This document shows positions 1 to 8,958 of a stretch of DNA of 35,085 bases, piece after piece. The DNA is from CAWDBV01 sp963800705. GTDB lineage: Bacteria > Actinomycetota > Thermoleophilia > Solirubrobacterales > 70-9. The notes beneath the pieces were generated by a model. The model saw nothing but the letters and a program-made list of their open reading frames with translations, ran no database searches and was not told the DNA's origin. The position numbers and the translations under genes were made by a program. Position 1 is the first letter of the stretch. Each line of letters begins with the position of its first letter. The stretch lies in the NCBI GenBank assembly GCA_963800705.1, contig CAWDBV010000004.1, positions 1-35,085 on the forward strand, read 5' to 3'.

Positions 1-250
1 GCGCCAGTGGAGTGCTTGGCGGTGCTCCTGCACCGCTGATGCTGAGTGCTGTGGTGTACTGTTGGTGAGCATGCCGGTGGTGTAGTGAGTGGCTGCCTTT
101 TGTTGTCTTTGTTGTTGAAGTCGTGATCCTAGGCAGATCCTTGGTGTGAGTGGATGCTAGTGGAAGTTGTGGAGGTGATGTAGTGCAGGTGGTGTATAAG
201 GGTTGTCCTGGGCAGAGGGAATGGTGCGGTTGCGGCGAGGTGGTTGTCGG
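1..250. other. Low-complexity contig end, no gene supported
   Basis: The first 250 bases are rich in G and T with many GTG/GGT triplets and differ in texture from the GC-rich coding DNA that follows. Short open frames cross it on both strands, but none has a recognisable motif or composition. It may hold the degraded 3' end of the secreted-protein gene at 253-861, or poor-quality sequence at the edge of the contig. I see no RNA gene or clear promoter. Confidence 0.4.
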
Positions 251-252
251 AC

Positions 253-861
253 GACGATTGAGCAGCGGCCGGCGGCATGAAGGCGGGCGCATGGCGGCGC
301 GGCGGCCGCCCGCGCTCGCCGGGTGGCTTGCTGCTGCCCTGGCGCCTCCGGCGGGGCTGTCTGCGCTCGGCTCGGCGGCGTGCCTGCGGCGTGGCTGGTG
401 GGCACCCTGAGGCGGCCGATCCGGTCGTTGTGCAGGACGTCGAAGAATCCGGGGCAGAACCGACCCCGTCGCCGGATGGCGGCCGCCACCGCCACCGCCG
501 TGAGGCCCCTCGACGCGGGTGACCGGAAGCCGACGCTCGAGCCGCGGGCGCGGAACTCCGAGGCCGAGGCGACCACGCGCCACGGCTTCGGCAGGTTGCC
601 GTCAGCTCGAGGAACTGCGCGAAGAGGCTCGAGGCCGAAGAGCAAGAGAGCCGCCCCGAGTCGAGCAGCGTGATCTCGTAGTGGCCCGCGGGCAGGGAGA
701 GGGCGCCGACCCGGTCGTCGTGGAGGACCTCGAAGGTCGATGGGCAGGTCTCCTCTGCGGCCCTGGCTCGGTCCGGCGCTGCGAGCGATCGCGATCGCGG
801 CGAGCGACAGCAGGAACGCGGCAACAAGGCGCTTCGGCAGGCTGGGTGCGTGCTCGCTCAT
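253..861 (-). CDS. Secreted hypothetical protein with two related repeats (frameshifted)
   Basis: I do not recognise a named family. The N-terminus has a basic start (MSEHAPSLPKR) followed by a hydrophobic stretch (LVAAFLLSLAAIAIA), which fits a signal peptide or anchor. After a frameshift near 770 comes a segment beginning CPSTFEVLHDDRVG and containing LPAGHYEITLLD. About 90 residues later, across more frameshifts, a second segment begins CPGFFDVLHNDRIG and continues LRVP. The two are clearly related, so the mature protein looks like two tandem copies of one small domain, each opening with a Cys-Pro pair. The 3' end is lost in the poor sequence at the window edge. The encoded protein is probably exported. 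Function is unknown. The gene lies downstream of, and on the same strand as, the LivK-type lipoprotein gene, separated by about 70 bp. Confidence 0.5.
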
Positions 862-934
862 CGGCTCCTCGGATCGTGGGGGGCATCGCCCGAAACCCGC
901 GAGCTGCCGCCGAGTTGCGGGGCCGACGCCGCTG

Positions 935-2143
935 CTACTCGGGCGGGAGCTCCTCGACCAGGTCGTAGCCGCCCTCGCCGTCCATCCGGACGACCCAGAT
1001 CGGCTGGGAGACGTCGTGGTCGGGGGTGAAGCTGAAACGGGCCGAGCGGCGACTCGATCTGTACGCCCTCGAGCGCGTCGGCGATCGCCTCGCGGTCGGC
1101 GGCGACGTCCTCGAAGCCGAGGTCGGCCTCGCTCGCCGCTGCGGCGAGCAGCTTCAGGCCGGTGTAGGACTGGGCGGCGAACTGGTCGGGCTCGGCGTCG
1201 TAGGCCTCCTCGTAGGCGCCGATGAACGAGGTGTTCACCATCGAGTCGTTGTCGGCGATCCAGGCCGCGGCGCTCGGGCGCCCTTGCTGGCGGCGCCCGC
1301 CCTCTTCCCGACCGCGGGGCTGTTGAAGGCGTTGCCGCCGAGGATGTCGCCCTCGAAGCCGATCTCGCGCGCGATCTTGATCACGTCCGCGGCGACCTCG
1401 CCGGAGGAGGCGGCGACGAAGATCACGTCGGCCCCGGCCTCGATCGCGGTCTCGATCGCGGGCTGGGGACCGGCCTCGAGCGGGGCGAAGACCTCGGTCC
1501 CGCTGACCTCGATCCCGTTCTCCTCGAGGGCGTCGGCGGCGGTCGCCGCGCTCGACTCGCCGAAGGGGTCATCGAGCGGGTGGATCACGGTCGCCGCCTT
1601 CGCCTTCGAGTCGGCGGCGTAGGTGGCGACGTTGGCCGGGATCGCCTCGGCCTCGCCGAGCGAGTCGCGGAAGACGAGGTCGCAGGGGTACGGGCAGTCG
1701 CCGACGATCCCGGGGCCGGTGTTGGAGACCGCGAGCACCGGTGTGCCGGCCTCGTTCGCGATCGGGTCGGCCTCGGCCGCCGAGTTGGAGAAGGTCGGGC
1801 CGAGCACGGCGAGCACCTCGTCCTCGGAGACGAGGGTCTCCATCTCCTCGGCCGAGCGCTTCGGGTCGCCGCCGTCGTCGCGCTGGATGAGCTCGATCTC
1901 GGCGCCGTTCACCCCGCCCGCCTCGTTCACCTCGTCGATCGCGAGCTCGACGCCCTGGACCTGCTGGGGCCCGAAGGCGGCGCCGGTGCCGGTGGTCGAG
2001 AACAGCGAGCCGATCTCGATCGTCTCGCCCTCCCACTCGGCCGGGACCGAGTCGCTTCCCCCGTCGTCACCGCCGCAGCCGGCGACGGCGATCGCGATCG
2101 CGAGCACGAAAGTGCGCCGAATGCCGGGGGAGCGGAGCTTCAA
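935..2143 (-). CDS. LivK-type ABC substrate-binding lipoprotein
   Basis: This is a periplasmic-binding-protein type I domain protein (Peripla_BP_6), the family that binds branched-chain amino acids or related small molecules for LivFGHM-type importers. The N-terminus has a signal peptide ending in a lipobox (AVAGC) followed by a Gly/Asp-rich linker, so the protein should be lipid-anchored on the outer face of the membrane. The fold is recognisable from IEIGSLFSTTGTGAAFG, GVELAIDEVNEAGGVNG, the Asp-Asp-Gly-Gly-Asp segment and VLAVLGPTFSNSAA. A frameshift near 1270 splits the open frame and another near 1040 affects the end; the correct C-terminus reads through VVRMDGEGGYDLVEELPPE to a TAG at 935-937. 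About 400 residues is normal for the family. No permease or ATPase for this type lies in the window, so the partner transporter and exact ligand are unknown. Confidence 0.85.
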
Positions 2144-2192
2144 GGGGCGGCGAGGCTAGCGCCCCGCGTGGCGTCACAGCCAGGGCGAGCGC

Positions 2193-2480
2193 TCAGCGGA
2201 CCTTCGGCCCGCCGTGGCTGCGGGCGCGCCCGCCGGTGACGGCGCGCTCCTCGGGCCGCGAGCGCGACCCGGGCCACCGGCCCGAGGCCTCTTCGCGCGA
2301 GTCGAACCGCGCTCGACCGAAGGCGGGCGTGTCGGGCTCGCACTCGGCGCCCCGGCCCTTGGTGTCGAGCGTGTACCGCGACTTGTCGGGGCGCTCGTAG
2401 ATCGTCAGGTTCCCGCCGTCGCCGACGATCTGGTCTTCGTCCATCGGATAGCCGTCTTCCGGCGGGTTCGAATTGGTCAC
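2193..2480 (-). CDS. Small hydrophilic hypothetical protein
   Basis: An intact 95-residue frame starting with GTG. The protein is strongly charged, acidic in the first half (NPPEDGYPMDEDQIVGDGG) and basic at the C-terminus (GRARSHGGPKVR), with no membrane segment or signal peptide. A central part (LTIYERPDKSRYTLDTKG) could form a small beta domain. I do not recognise a family. Composition is in keeping with coding DNA of this genome, and the frame lies between well supported genes, upstream of the LivK-like gene on the same strand. It could be a real small cytoplasmic protein, but the evidence is composition and context only. Confidence 0.45.
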   Translation of the reverse strand: MTNSNPPEDGYPMDEDQIVGDGGNLTIYERPDKSRYTLDTKGRGAECEPDTPAFGRARFDSREEASGRWPGSRSRPEERAVTGGRARSHGGPKVR

Positions 2481-2636
2481 ACCGTCAGGGTACCCGGCAC
2501 GGGTTGGTACGGGGGCCGGTTGCTACCGTGACGCCCGCGTCGGGCGATCTGCCCGGCTATGAAAGTGCTCCGCGCTCCACGTTCTCGGCTACAGCCTCCG
2601 CGGTCCGCAGCACCCGGCGGATCGGAGGATCTGCAA

Positions 2637-2840
2637 ATGCCAGAAGGAACCGTCAAGTGGTTCAGCGACGAGAAGGGGTTCGGCTTCATCACCCCTGATG
2701 ACGGAAGCAAGGACATCTTCGTCCACCAGAGCGTCATCCAGGCCGAGGGCTTTCGCTCGCTGGCCGAAGGCGCCAAGGTGACGTACGAGTCCGAAGAGGA
2801 CGCGAAGGGCCCCCGGGCCACCACCGTCCAGGCGGTCTAG
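2637..2840 (+). CDS. csp: Cold-shock protein (CspA family)
   Basis: An intact 67-residue single cold-shock domain. It carries both RNA-binding motifs: KGFGFITP (RNP1-like, residues about 14-21) and DIFVHQS (RNP2-like, residues about 27-33), after the typical opening GTVKWFSDEKG. Proteins of this family bind single-stranded RNA and DNA in the cytoplasm, melt RNA structure and assist translation, often at low temperature or in rapid growth. The ATG at 2637 is preceded at good spacing by CGGAGGA (2623-2629), which fixes the start. The roughly 160 bases upstream are non-coding and could contain a long 5' leader, as is common for csp genes, but I see no diagnostic cold-box. Confidence 0.95.
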   Translation: MPEGTVKWFSDEKGFGFITPDDGSKDIFVHQSVIQAEGFRSLAEGAKVTYESEEDAKGPRATTVQAV

Positions 2841-2876
2841 CCAGAAGCCAGACTCGGCGCCGCGTACGATCGCGGC

Positions 2877-3303
2877 GTGTGGGTCCAGCGAGAGCTCGCG
2901 CTTCGAGCGCGTGAGCGCGGTGTCCACCTCGTCACCGGCGAGGTGGTCGACGCGCTCCCAGAGATGCGCGAGCTCCGCGTGGGCCTCCTGCACCTGCTGA
3001 TCCAGCACACCTCGGCGTCGCTGGCGCTGAACGAGAACGCCTCGCCCGACGTGCGCAGCGACGTGCGCTCCTGGCTCGACGAGGCGGTCCCCGAGGACGC
3101 GCCCTACTGGCGCCATACCCTCGAGGGCCCCGACGACATGCCGGCGCACATGAAGTCGATCCTGACCGGCGAGTCGCTCACCCTGCCGGTCTCGGGCGGT
3201 GGCGCTCGCGCTAGGAACGTGGCAGGGGATCTACCTCTGCGAGCACCGGGACTCGGGCGGCTCGCGCCGCGTCGTCGCGACGCTCAACGGCGAGCCCGCC
3301 TGA
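2877..3303 (+). CDS. YjbQ/UPF0047 family protein (frameshifted)
   Basis: The protein belongs to the YjbQ (UPF0047) family of about 130-140 residues, some members of which show weak thiamine-phosphate synthase activity; the physiological role is not settled. Family signatures are HTSASLALNENA in the middle, the tryptophan-containing PYWRHTLEGPDDMPAHMKS, and the C-terminal segment LGTWQGIYLCEHRD, where His and Cys/Glu positions form the metal site. A small cluster of indels at about 3206-3213 moves the last 30 residues to another frame; the corrected protein ends RVVATLNGEPA at a TGA (3301-3303). The GTG start at 2877 is 36 bases after the csp stop on the same strand, so the two may be cotranscribed. 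A hairpin terminator follows. Confidence 0.85.
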
Positions 3304-3344
3304 GCGCGGCAGGCGTAGTTCATAGCGGCGGTACGCGAAGCGTC

Positions 3345-3373
3345 TTAGGGTCGGGGCCAGGCCCCCTCCCTAA
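3345..3373. terminator. Strong hairpin between convergent genes, likely bidirectional terminator
   Basis: The sequence contains GGGGCC (3353-3358), a single A, then GGCCCC (3360-3365), flanked by TTAGGG (3345-3350) and CCCTAA (3368-3373). Together they form a 6 + 6 bp stem with a small internal mismatch. It sits between the 3' ends of the YjbQ gene (plus strand) and the ABC ATPase gene (minus strand, stop at 3377-3379), the expected place for a shared terminator. A long U-tract is lacking on either side, so termination efficiency is a guess. Confidence 0.65.
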
Positions 3374-3376
3374 CTC

Positions 3377-4128
3377 TTAGGCCCGGTGGGCCTCCAGCAG
3401 GCGGCGCAGGAAGCGCTGCGTCTCCGGCTCGCGCGGCTCGGAGAGGACCTGCTCGGCGGGCCCGAGCTCGATCAGGCGGCCTTCGTGCAGGAAGCCGACG
3501 GTGTCGGCGACGTCGCGGGCGAAGCTCATCTCGTGGGTGGCGAGGAGCATCGTCACGCCGGTCTCCTTGAGGTCGCGGACCGCGGCGAGGACCTCGCCGA
3601 CGAGCTCGGGGTCGAGCGCGCTCGTGACCTCGTCGAGGAGCATCGCGCGCGGCCTGGCGGCGAAGGCGCGGGCGATCGCGATCCGCTGCTGCTGGCCGCC
3701 CGAGAGCCGGTCGGGGTGGTCGGACTCGCGGCCGCCGAGGCCGAAACGCTCGAGCAGCTGCCGGCCCTCGGCCTCGGCCTCGGCGCGCGGCATGCCCCGG
3801 CCCTTGACCTGGCCGAGGACGACGTTCTCGAGCGCGGTCAGGTGCGGGAAGAGGTTGTAGGCCTGGAAGACGATCCCGAGCCGCCGGCGCACGCCGACGG
3901 TGTCGACCTCGGGGTCGGTGATCACCTCGCCGTCGAGGAAGATGTCGCCGTCGTCGATGTCCTCGAGCAGGTCGATGCAGCGCAGGAGGGTCGACTTTCC
4001 CGAGCCGGAGGCGCCGATCAGCGCGACCGCCTCGTGCTCGTGGACTTCAGGTCGATCCCGCGGAGCACCTCGTTGCAGCCGAACGACTTGGTCACGCCGC
4101 GGATGTCGAGGACCGGCTCCGCGCTCAC
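3377..4128 (-). CDS. Polar amino acid ABC transporter ATPase (GlnQ-like, frameshifted)
   Basis: This is the nucleotide-binding subunit of a polar amino acid importer. Corrected domain order: strand with VLDIRGVTKSFG, Walker A GASGSGKST (about 4000), Q-loop VFQAYNLFPHLTALENV, signature LSGGQQQR, Walker B AMLLDEVTSALDPE, and H-loop LLATHEMSF. The 'NLFPHLT' Q-loop and 'THEM.FARDVAD' segments are typical of GlnQ/ArtP/HisP-type ATPases. One frameshift at about 4040-4050 separates the first 30 residues. The start is a GTG at 4128 that overlaps the stop of the upstream permease gene (GTGA), so the two are translationally coupled. The length of about 250 residues is normal. It acts at the inner face of the membrane with the permease at 4125-4991. 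Confidence 0.92.
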
Positions 4129-4991
4129 GAGTATCGCTTCCCGCGCTCGCGCTCCCAGTGGTCGAGGAGCCTCGCCAGCGGCAGCGTGATCACCAGGTAG
4201 AGCAGGGCCGCGGCGATCATCGGCGTGTAGTTGAAGTCGAGCGATGCGTCGATCTGGGCGATCCGGAACGCCTCGCCGGCGACACCGATGATCGCGATCA
4301 GGGCGACGTCTTTCTGCAGCGCGATGAAGTCGTTGAGGAGCGGCGGGCCGACGCGGCGCACCGCCTGCGGCAGGATCACATGGCGCAGCGCCCCGGCCTC
4401 GGTCAGGCCGACCGCGAGCGCGGCGTCGCGCTGGCTGCGGTGCACGGACTGCAGGCCGGCGCGGTAGACCTCGGCGACGTAGGCGCCATAGGAGAGGGCG
4501 AGCGCGATCCCGCCGAGCACGACCGGCTCCGAGGGCAGGCCGGAGAGGTCGAGCGCGGGCACGCCGAAACCGATCAGGTAGACGAGCAGGATCGTCGGGA
4601 TGCCGCGGAAGACGTCGGTGTAGACGGTGGCCAGCAGGCGCAGCGGAAAGAGCGCCGGCGCCCGCACGATCCGCAGCAGCGCGACGACCAGGCCGAGGAC
4701 GAGGACGACCACTTCGACGATCAGGAAGACCCGGATGTCGAGCCAGAACCCGACCAGGACCTCGGGAAAGATCTCCTTGAACTTCCCCCAGTCGAAGAAG
4801 GTCTCGCGGACCTCCGGCCAGCCCGGGCTGGTGAGCACCAGGGCGGCGAGGCCGCCGATGACCACGACGGTCGATACCGCGGCGATCGCCTGGCCGCGGC
4901 GAGCCTTTCGACGGCGCGCGAGGGCGCGCTCGGCGCGCCGGTCCAAGGGCGCTACTCGAGCACCGGCGCCTTGGTCGCCTCGCTCATCCAC
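4125..4991 (-). CDS. Polar amino acid ABC transporter permease
   Basis: An intact membrane permease of the HisM/GlnP (BPD_transp_1) family. It has a basic N-terminal tail, a first membrane span (VSTVVVIGGLAALVL), then about five further spans. The coupling-helix EAA loop is clear: AAALAVGLTEAGALRHVILPQA, split here only to mark the Gly-Leu-Thr core and the LPQA end that contacts the ATPase. The family segment VYTDVFRGIPTILLVYLIGF is also present. A single permease suggests it works as a homodimer. The frame opens at 4991, overlapping the end of the binding-protein gene by 40 bases; a TTG at 4946, six bases after that gene's stop, is an alternative start, since the first 15 residues look unnatural. 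It is the middle gene of a three-gene operon. Confidence 0.9.
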   Translation of the reverse strand: MDERGDQGAGARVAPLDRRAERALARRRKARRGQAIAAVSTVVVIGGLAALVLTSPGWPEVRETFFDWGKFKEIFPEVLVGFWLDIRVFLIVEVVVLVLGLVVALLRIVRAPALFPLRLLATVYTDVFRGIPTILLVYLIGFGVPALDLSGLPSEPVVLGGIALALSYGAYVAEVYRAGLQSVHRSQRDAALAVGLTEAGALRHVILPQAVRRVGPPLLNDFIALQKDVALIAIIGVAGEAFRIAQIDASLDFNYTPMIAAALLYLVITLPLARLLDHWERERGKRYS

Positions 4992-5819
4992 TCCGCCTCG
5001 ATATCGGCGAGCTCACCGGACGAGCTCAGCTCGTCGATCGCGAACGAGATGCAGTCGGTGAGCGGCGAGTCCTTCTGCAGCAGGGCGCCCCACTGGTCGC
5101 CGCCGGGCGCCGGGAACTGACCGACGGTGGTCGCCTCGGGCACCTGCGTTGCGGTCAGGAAGAACGCGGTGGGGACGTCGACGACGACGGCGTCGACCTG
5201 CCCGTTCTTGAGCGCGGAGACGACGTCGTTCGAGGTGTCGAAGACCTGCGGCGCCTCGGTCGGCTGGATCGAGGCCTCGACGGCCTCCTGGCTCGTCGTC
5301 CCGATCTGGACGCCGATGTTGGCGTCGGCGAAGTCGGACAGCGAGGTCGCGCCCGCGAGGTCGGAGTCCTTGAGCGCGACGATCGCCTGCTCGGCCTCGT
5401 AGTAGGGCGAGGAGAAATCGACCTGCTCGGCGCGCTTCGGCGTGATCGAGATCTGGTTCACGTCGAAGTCGAAGTCCTTCGGGCCGGGCGCGTAGGACGA
5501 GTTGAACGGCTCCACGACCCAATCGACGTCGGCCTCCTCGAAGCCGAGCTCATCCGGCGACCGCGTAGGCGACGGCGCTCTCGAAGCCCTCGCCGTTGGT
5601 CGGGTCGTCGTCCTCGAAGTAGGGCGGGAAGGCGGGGCTGTCGGTGGCGACCGTGAGCGTTCCGGAGGTGAGGGTCTCGAGGTTCTCGGGCGTGCAGTCG
5701 TCGGCGGTGACGGCGGACGCGGAGGTCGAGGTGTCGCCCTCGTCGTCGTCGGATCCGCAGCCGGCGATGACGCCGAGCGCGAGCACGGGGGCGAGCAGGA
5801 GCAGGAGCAGTCTTGACAC
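4952..5819 (-). CDS. Polar amino acid ABC transporter substrate-binding lipoprotein (frameshifted)
   Basis: This is an SBP_bac_3 family binding protein that captures an amino acid outside the membrane for the permease and ATPase that follow it. The GTG at 5819 gives a short signal peptide (VSRLLLLLLAPVLALG) and lipobox IAGC, then an acidic linker. The first lobe reads LTVATDSPAFPPYFE and GFESAVAYAVA; the frame breaks at about 5553 by one extra base. The second lobe includes the family motif DFDVNQISITPKRAEQVDFS, then SLSDFADANIGVQIGTTS and VVSALKNGQVDAVVVD. The C-terminus ends with an acidic helix and TKAPVLE. About 288 residues, normal for the family. Ligand specificity cannot be read from sequence. 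First gene of the transporter operon, 79 bp from the P450 gene upstream. Confidence 0.9.
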
Positions 5820-5897
5820 GGATGGCCTTCGGTCGGAGGGGAGGGGGAGGCGGCATCCTATCCCGCGCGCACCGGCGCACAAGGGCTTGCCGGGTCT

Positions 5898-7244
5898 TTA
5901 GCGCCGCGCGACCAGCTCGACCCGGGCGCCATCGCCGGGCGCGAGCGTGATGTTGCGCAGCTTGACTCGCTCCGGTTTCGGGTCGGGCGCCCGCAGCTCG
6001 GTGCGCTCGAGGATCGTCCGCAGGACGAGCCGCATCTCGTACTGCGCGAAGGCGGCGCCGACGCAGCGGCGCACGCCGCCGCCGAACGGGATCCAGGCGT
6101 AGGCGTCGGCCTTGCCACCGGTGAAGCGCTCGGGGCGGAACTCGTGCGGCTGCGGGAAGAGGTCCTCGCGGTAGTGCATCGCCGCGATCGCGGGGAGGAC
6201 GAACGTGCCCGCCGGGCAGCTCGTAGCCGCCGACCTCGGCGGGTGAGGCGAGCTTGCGGGCGACGTCGACGATCACCGGCCGTGCTCGCAGCGTTTCCTT
6301 CACGGTCGCGTCGAGATACTCGTCCTCGCCGGCCTCGACCGATCGCGCAGCTTCGCCAGCACGCGCGGGGTACGGAGCAGCCGCTCGAACGCCCAGGCCA
6401 GGGCGGTCGCGGTGGTCTCGTGGCCGGCGCCGACGACGGTGACGAGCTCGTCGCGCAGCTCGCGGTCGGACATCGGCGAGCCGTCGTCGTGCTTCGCCGC
6501 GAGCAGCAGCGAGAGCACGTCGTCGCGCTCGGCCGCGTCGCCGGCGGCGCGGCGGTCGGCGATCTCCTCGTAGATCATCTCGTCGAGGTCGGCGCGGGCG
6601 CGCTTGAAGCGCGCCCACGGGCTCCAGCGGCCGAGGTCACGGCGCAGCGCGGGGACCTGCGTGACCAGGTCGGCGCGGTGGGCGAAGTCCGAGACGAGCC
6701 GGGCGGCGCGGCGATAGCGCTCCTCGCCGTGGATCCCGAACACCGCGCGCATGATCACCTCGAGCGTGATCGCCTGCGTGTGCGGCCGCAGCGCGAAGGG
6801 CCGGTCGGTGGGCCAGGTCGCGATGTCGCGCTCGGTCGCGTCGCGAATCGTCTCGCCGTAGCGCTCGACCCGCTCGCCGTGGAAGGGCGGCAGCAGGACT
6901 TTGCGCTGGCGGATGTGCTCGTCGCCGTCGAGCGTCAGCACGGAGCTCGGCCCGACCGCGGGCTCGAGCACCGTCGCGTTCGCCTCCCCGGCGCGGAACT
7001 GCGCGGGGTCGGCGGTGAAGACGCGCTTGACGATCTGCGGGTCGGCGACGTAGACGATCCGCTTGAAGTAGGGGAACGAGACGGCGAAGACGTTGCCGTA
7101 GCGCCGCTGCAGGCTCGAGTAGAAGCCGATCGGGTCGCGGGCGTAGCGGAACCCCTGGACGAGGCCCGGCAGGCGGGAGCCCGGCACGTCGGCGACCGCG
7201 GCGTGGGGGAGGGGATGCGTTGCGGCTGCGTTTTCCATCGGCAT
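5898..7244 (-). CDS. Cytochrome P450 (frameshifted)
   Basis: This is a bacterial cytochrome P450, a haem monooxygenase that hydroxylates a small organic substrate using electrons from a ferredoxin or reductase, neither of which is encoded here. The I-helix oxygen-binding motif GAGHETTATA, the K-helix ETLR, the PERF segment (FRPERFTGG) and the haem loop FGGGVRRCVGAAFA with the Cys ligand are all present. The N-terminal half shows the C-helix HIRQRKVLLPPFHG. Frameshifts near 6345 and 6215 split it in three; about 448 residues, normal length. Resemblance to the CYP110/CYP102-like group that takes fatty acids or terpenes is only an impression. It is divergent from the DHA2 exporter, with about 30 bases between starts, so the two may share a control region. 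Confidence 0.92.
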
Positions 7245-7273
7245 CGCCTCGTTCCATGAAAGCATGGCGCCCG

Positions 7274-8935
7274 ATGGAGAGCGCCGGGGCCGTCGAAACC
7301 AGGAAGCTGAGCCGGCCGCAGACGCTCGCCGCGGTGGTCGGCGCCGCCGGGATCGTGCAGCTGCCGACGGCGGCGGTGGTCGTTGCGCTGCCGACGATCC
7401 ACGCGGAGTTCAACGCCTCGATGGAGGAGCTCCAATGGACCGTCACCGCCTTCTACATCCCGATGACGGCGCTCCTGATCGCCGCCGGGCGGATCTCGGA
7501 CATCTTCGGCCGCAAGCGGATGTTCCTGATCGGCGCGACGCTGTTCGCGATCGGCTCGATCATCGCCGCCGCCGCGCCGAGCGCCGAGGTCCTGATCGGC
7601 GGCATCGCGATCGCGGGCATCGGCGGCGGCTTTTTGATGCCGTCCTCGATGTCGATCCTCACCAACGTCTTCACCGACACGAGCCGCGGGACGGCGATCG
7701 GGCTCTGGGGCGCGGCCACCGAGCTCGTCTCCGGAGTCGGGGTCGTGGTCGGCGGCGTGCTCACCGGCGAGCTCGACTGGCGCTGGATCTTCATCCTGAG
7801 CGCCGTCATCGTCGGCATCGTCGCCGTGCTCGCGATCCGCGGGGCGCCCGAGTCCAAGGATCCGAACGCGGTCCGCGAGGTCGATATCCCCGGCGTCGCG
7901 CTGCTCGGCTCGGGGCTGACCGCGCTCAGCCTGGCCCTGATCCAGGGGGCGACCTGGGGCTGGGGCTCCGCCGCGATCGTCGGCCTGCTGATCGGCGCGG
8001 TCGTCCTGTTCGCGACCTTCGCGCTCGTCGAGCGCCGCTCCGACCACCCGATCATCGACTTCGAGTTCTTCCGCCGCCGCAACTTCGCCGGGGCGACGAT
8101 CGTGATCTTCTGCCTCGACTTCTCCTTCGGCGCGCTGCTCTTCTTCCTGCCGCTCTACTTCCAGGAGATCCTCGGTTACGACCCGGTCGAGGCGGGCGTC
8201 CTGCTGCTGCCCCTGACCGGGCTGATGGTGCTCGGCTCGCCGCTCGGCGGGCGGGTCGCCGCCAGGACCGGGCCGCGGCCGCCGATCGTGATCGGGCTGG
8301 CGTCGATGGCGATCGGGATCTTCTGGATCTCGACGCTCGACCTGAGCACGACCTTCTCCGACCTGATCATCCCGACCTCGATGATGGGCTTCGGCGTCGG
8401 GTTCTCGCTGACCCCGATGAACCTCGCCGCGATGAACGCGGTCTCGCGCCACCACGCGGGGCTCGCCTCGGGGATGCTCGTCACGCTCTCCGGGCTCGGC
8501 GCGACGCTCGGCGTCGCCGTCACCGGCGCGATCTTCAACGACCTCAACATCGACCGCACCCAGGAGCAGGTCAGCTCCGACGCCGGGGTCACGATCACGC
8601 AGTCCCAGGCCGAGGACCTCGACGGCGTCCTCGCCGGCGCCGACGACGCGAAGAAGACGCTCGACGGCATCGTCGGCAAGGGCGAGGCCTCCGAGGCCGA
8701 GACCGCGATCCGCGAGGCGTTCGTCTCCGCGCTCGGCACCGCGCTCAAGATCTCCGCCGGCCTCGTCCTCGCCGGCCTGATCCTGACCTTGCTCCTGATG
8801 CGAAAGCAGGACCCGGTCGACGACGACGAGCCCGCGCAGGCCGAGCCGCCGCCCGCGGCGCCGGCGCACCGCCCGCTCGGGCGCCACCCGCACTGGGGGC
8901 TTCCCTTCGGCAGCCGCGGACCCCCGGTGACGTGA
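7274..8935 (+). CDS. MFS transporter, DHA2 (14-TM) family
   Basis: An intact multidrug-type major facilitator of about 553 residues. These proteins export drugs or metabolites in exchange for protons. The first loop carries motif A as GRISDIFGRKRMFLIG; the fifth helix region carries a motif C-like sequence (GAATELVSGVGVVVGGVLTG). Hydrophobic segments are consistent with 14 membrane spans. An acidic, Ala/Glu-rich loop of about 60 residues (about positions 435-495) lies before the last span, and a Pro/Ala-rich cytoplasmic tail follows. The ATG at 7274 is chosen because upstream ATGs give a poor, basic N-terminus and would run into the divergent P450 start. Being back-to-back with a P450, it could export the product of that enzyme, but this is inference. 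Confidence 0.9.
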   Translation: MESAGAVETRKLSRPQTLAAVVGAAGIVQLPTAAVVVALPTIHAEFNASMEELQWTVTAFYIPMTALLIAAGRISDIFGRKRMFLIGATLFAIGSIIAAAAPSAEVLIGGIAIAGIGGGFLMPSSMSILTNVFTDTSRGTAIGLWGAATELVSGVGVVVGGVLTGELDWRWIFILSAVIVGIVAVLAIRGAPESKDPNAVREVDIPGVALLGSGLTALSLALIQGATWGWGSAAIVGLLIGAVVLFATFALVERRSDHPIIDFEFFRRRNFAGATIVIFCLDFSFGALLFFLPLYFQEILGYDPVEAGVLLLPLTGLMVLGSPLGGRVAARTGPRPPIVIGLASMAIGIFWISTLDLSTTFSDLIIPTSMMGFGVGFSLTPMNLAAMNAVSRHHAGLASGMLVTLSGLGATLGVAVTGAIFNDLNIDRTQEQVSSDAGVTITQSQAEDLDGVLAGADDAKKTLDGIVGKGEASEAETAIREAFVSALGTALKISAGLVLAGLILTLLLMRKQDPVDDDEPAQAEPPPAAPAHRPLGRHPHWGLPFGSRGPPVT

Positions 8936-8958
8936 GCGGCGTGGACGTAGGCGCGGTG

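Noticed and set aside
6935..8893. A 652-codon minus-strand open frame opposite the DHA2 exporter
   Set aside because: Charged, repetitive antisense text (Asp, Arg, Glu, Gly) with no motif; the plus strand is a well supported exporter.
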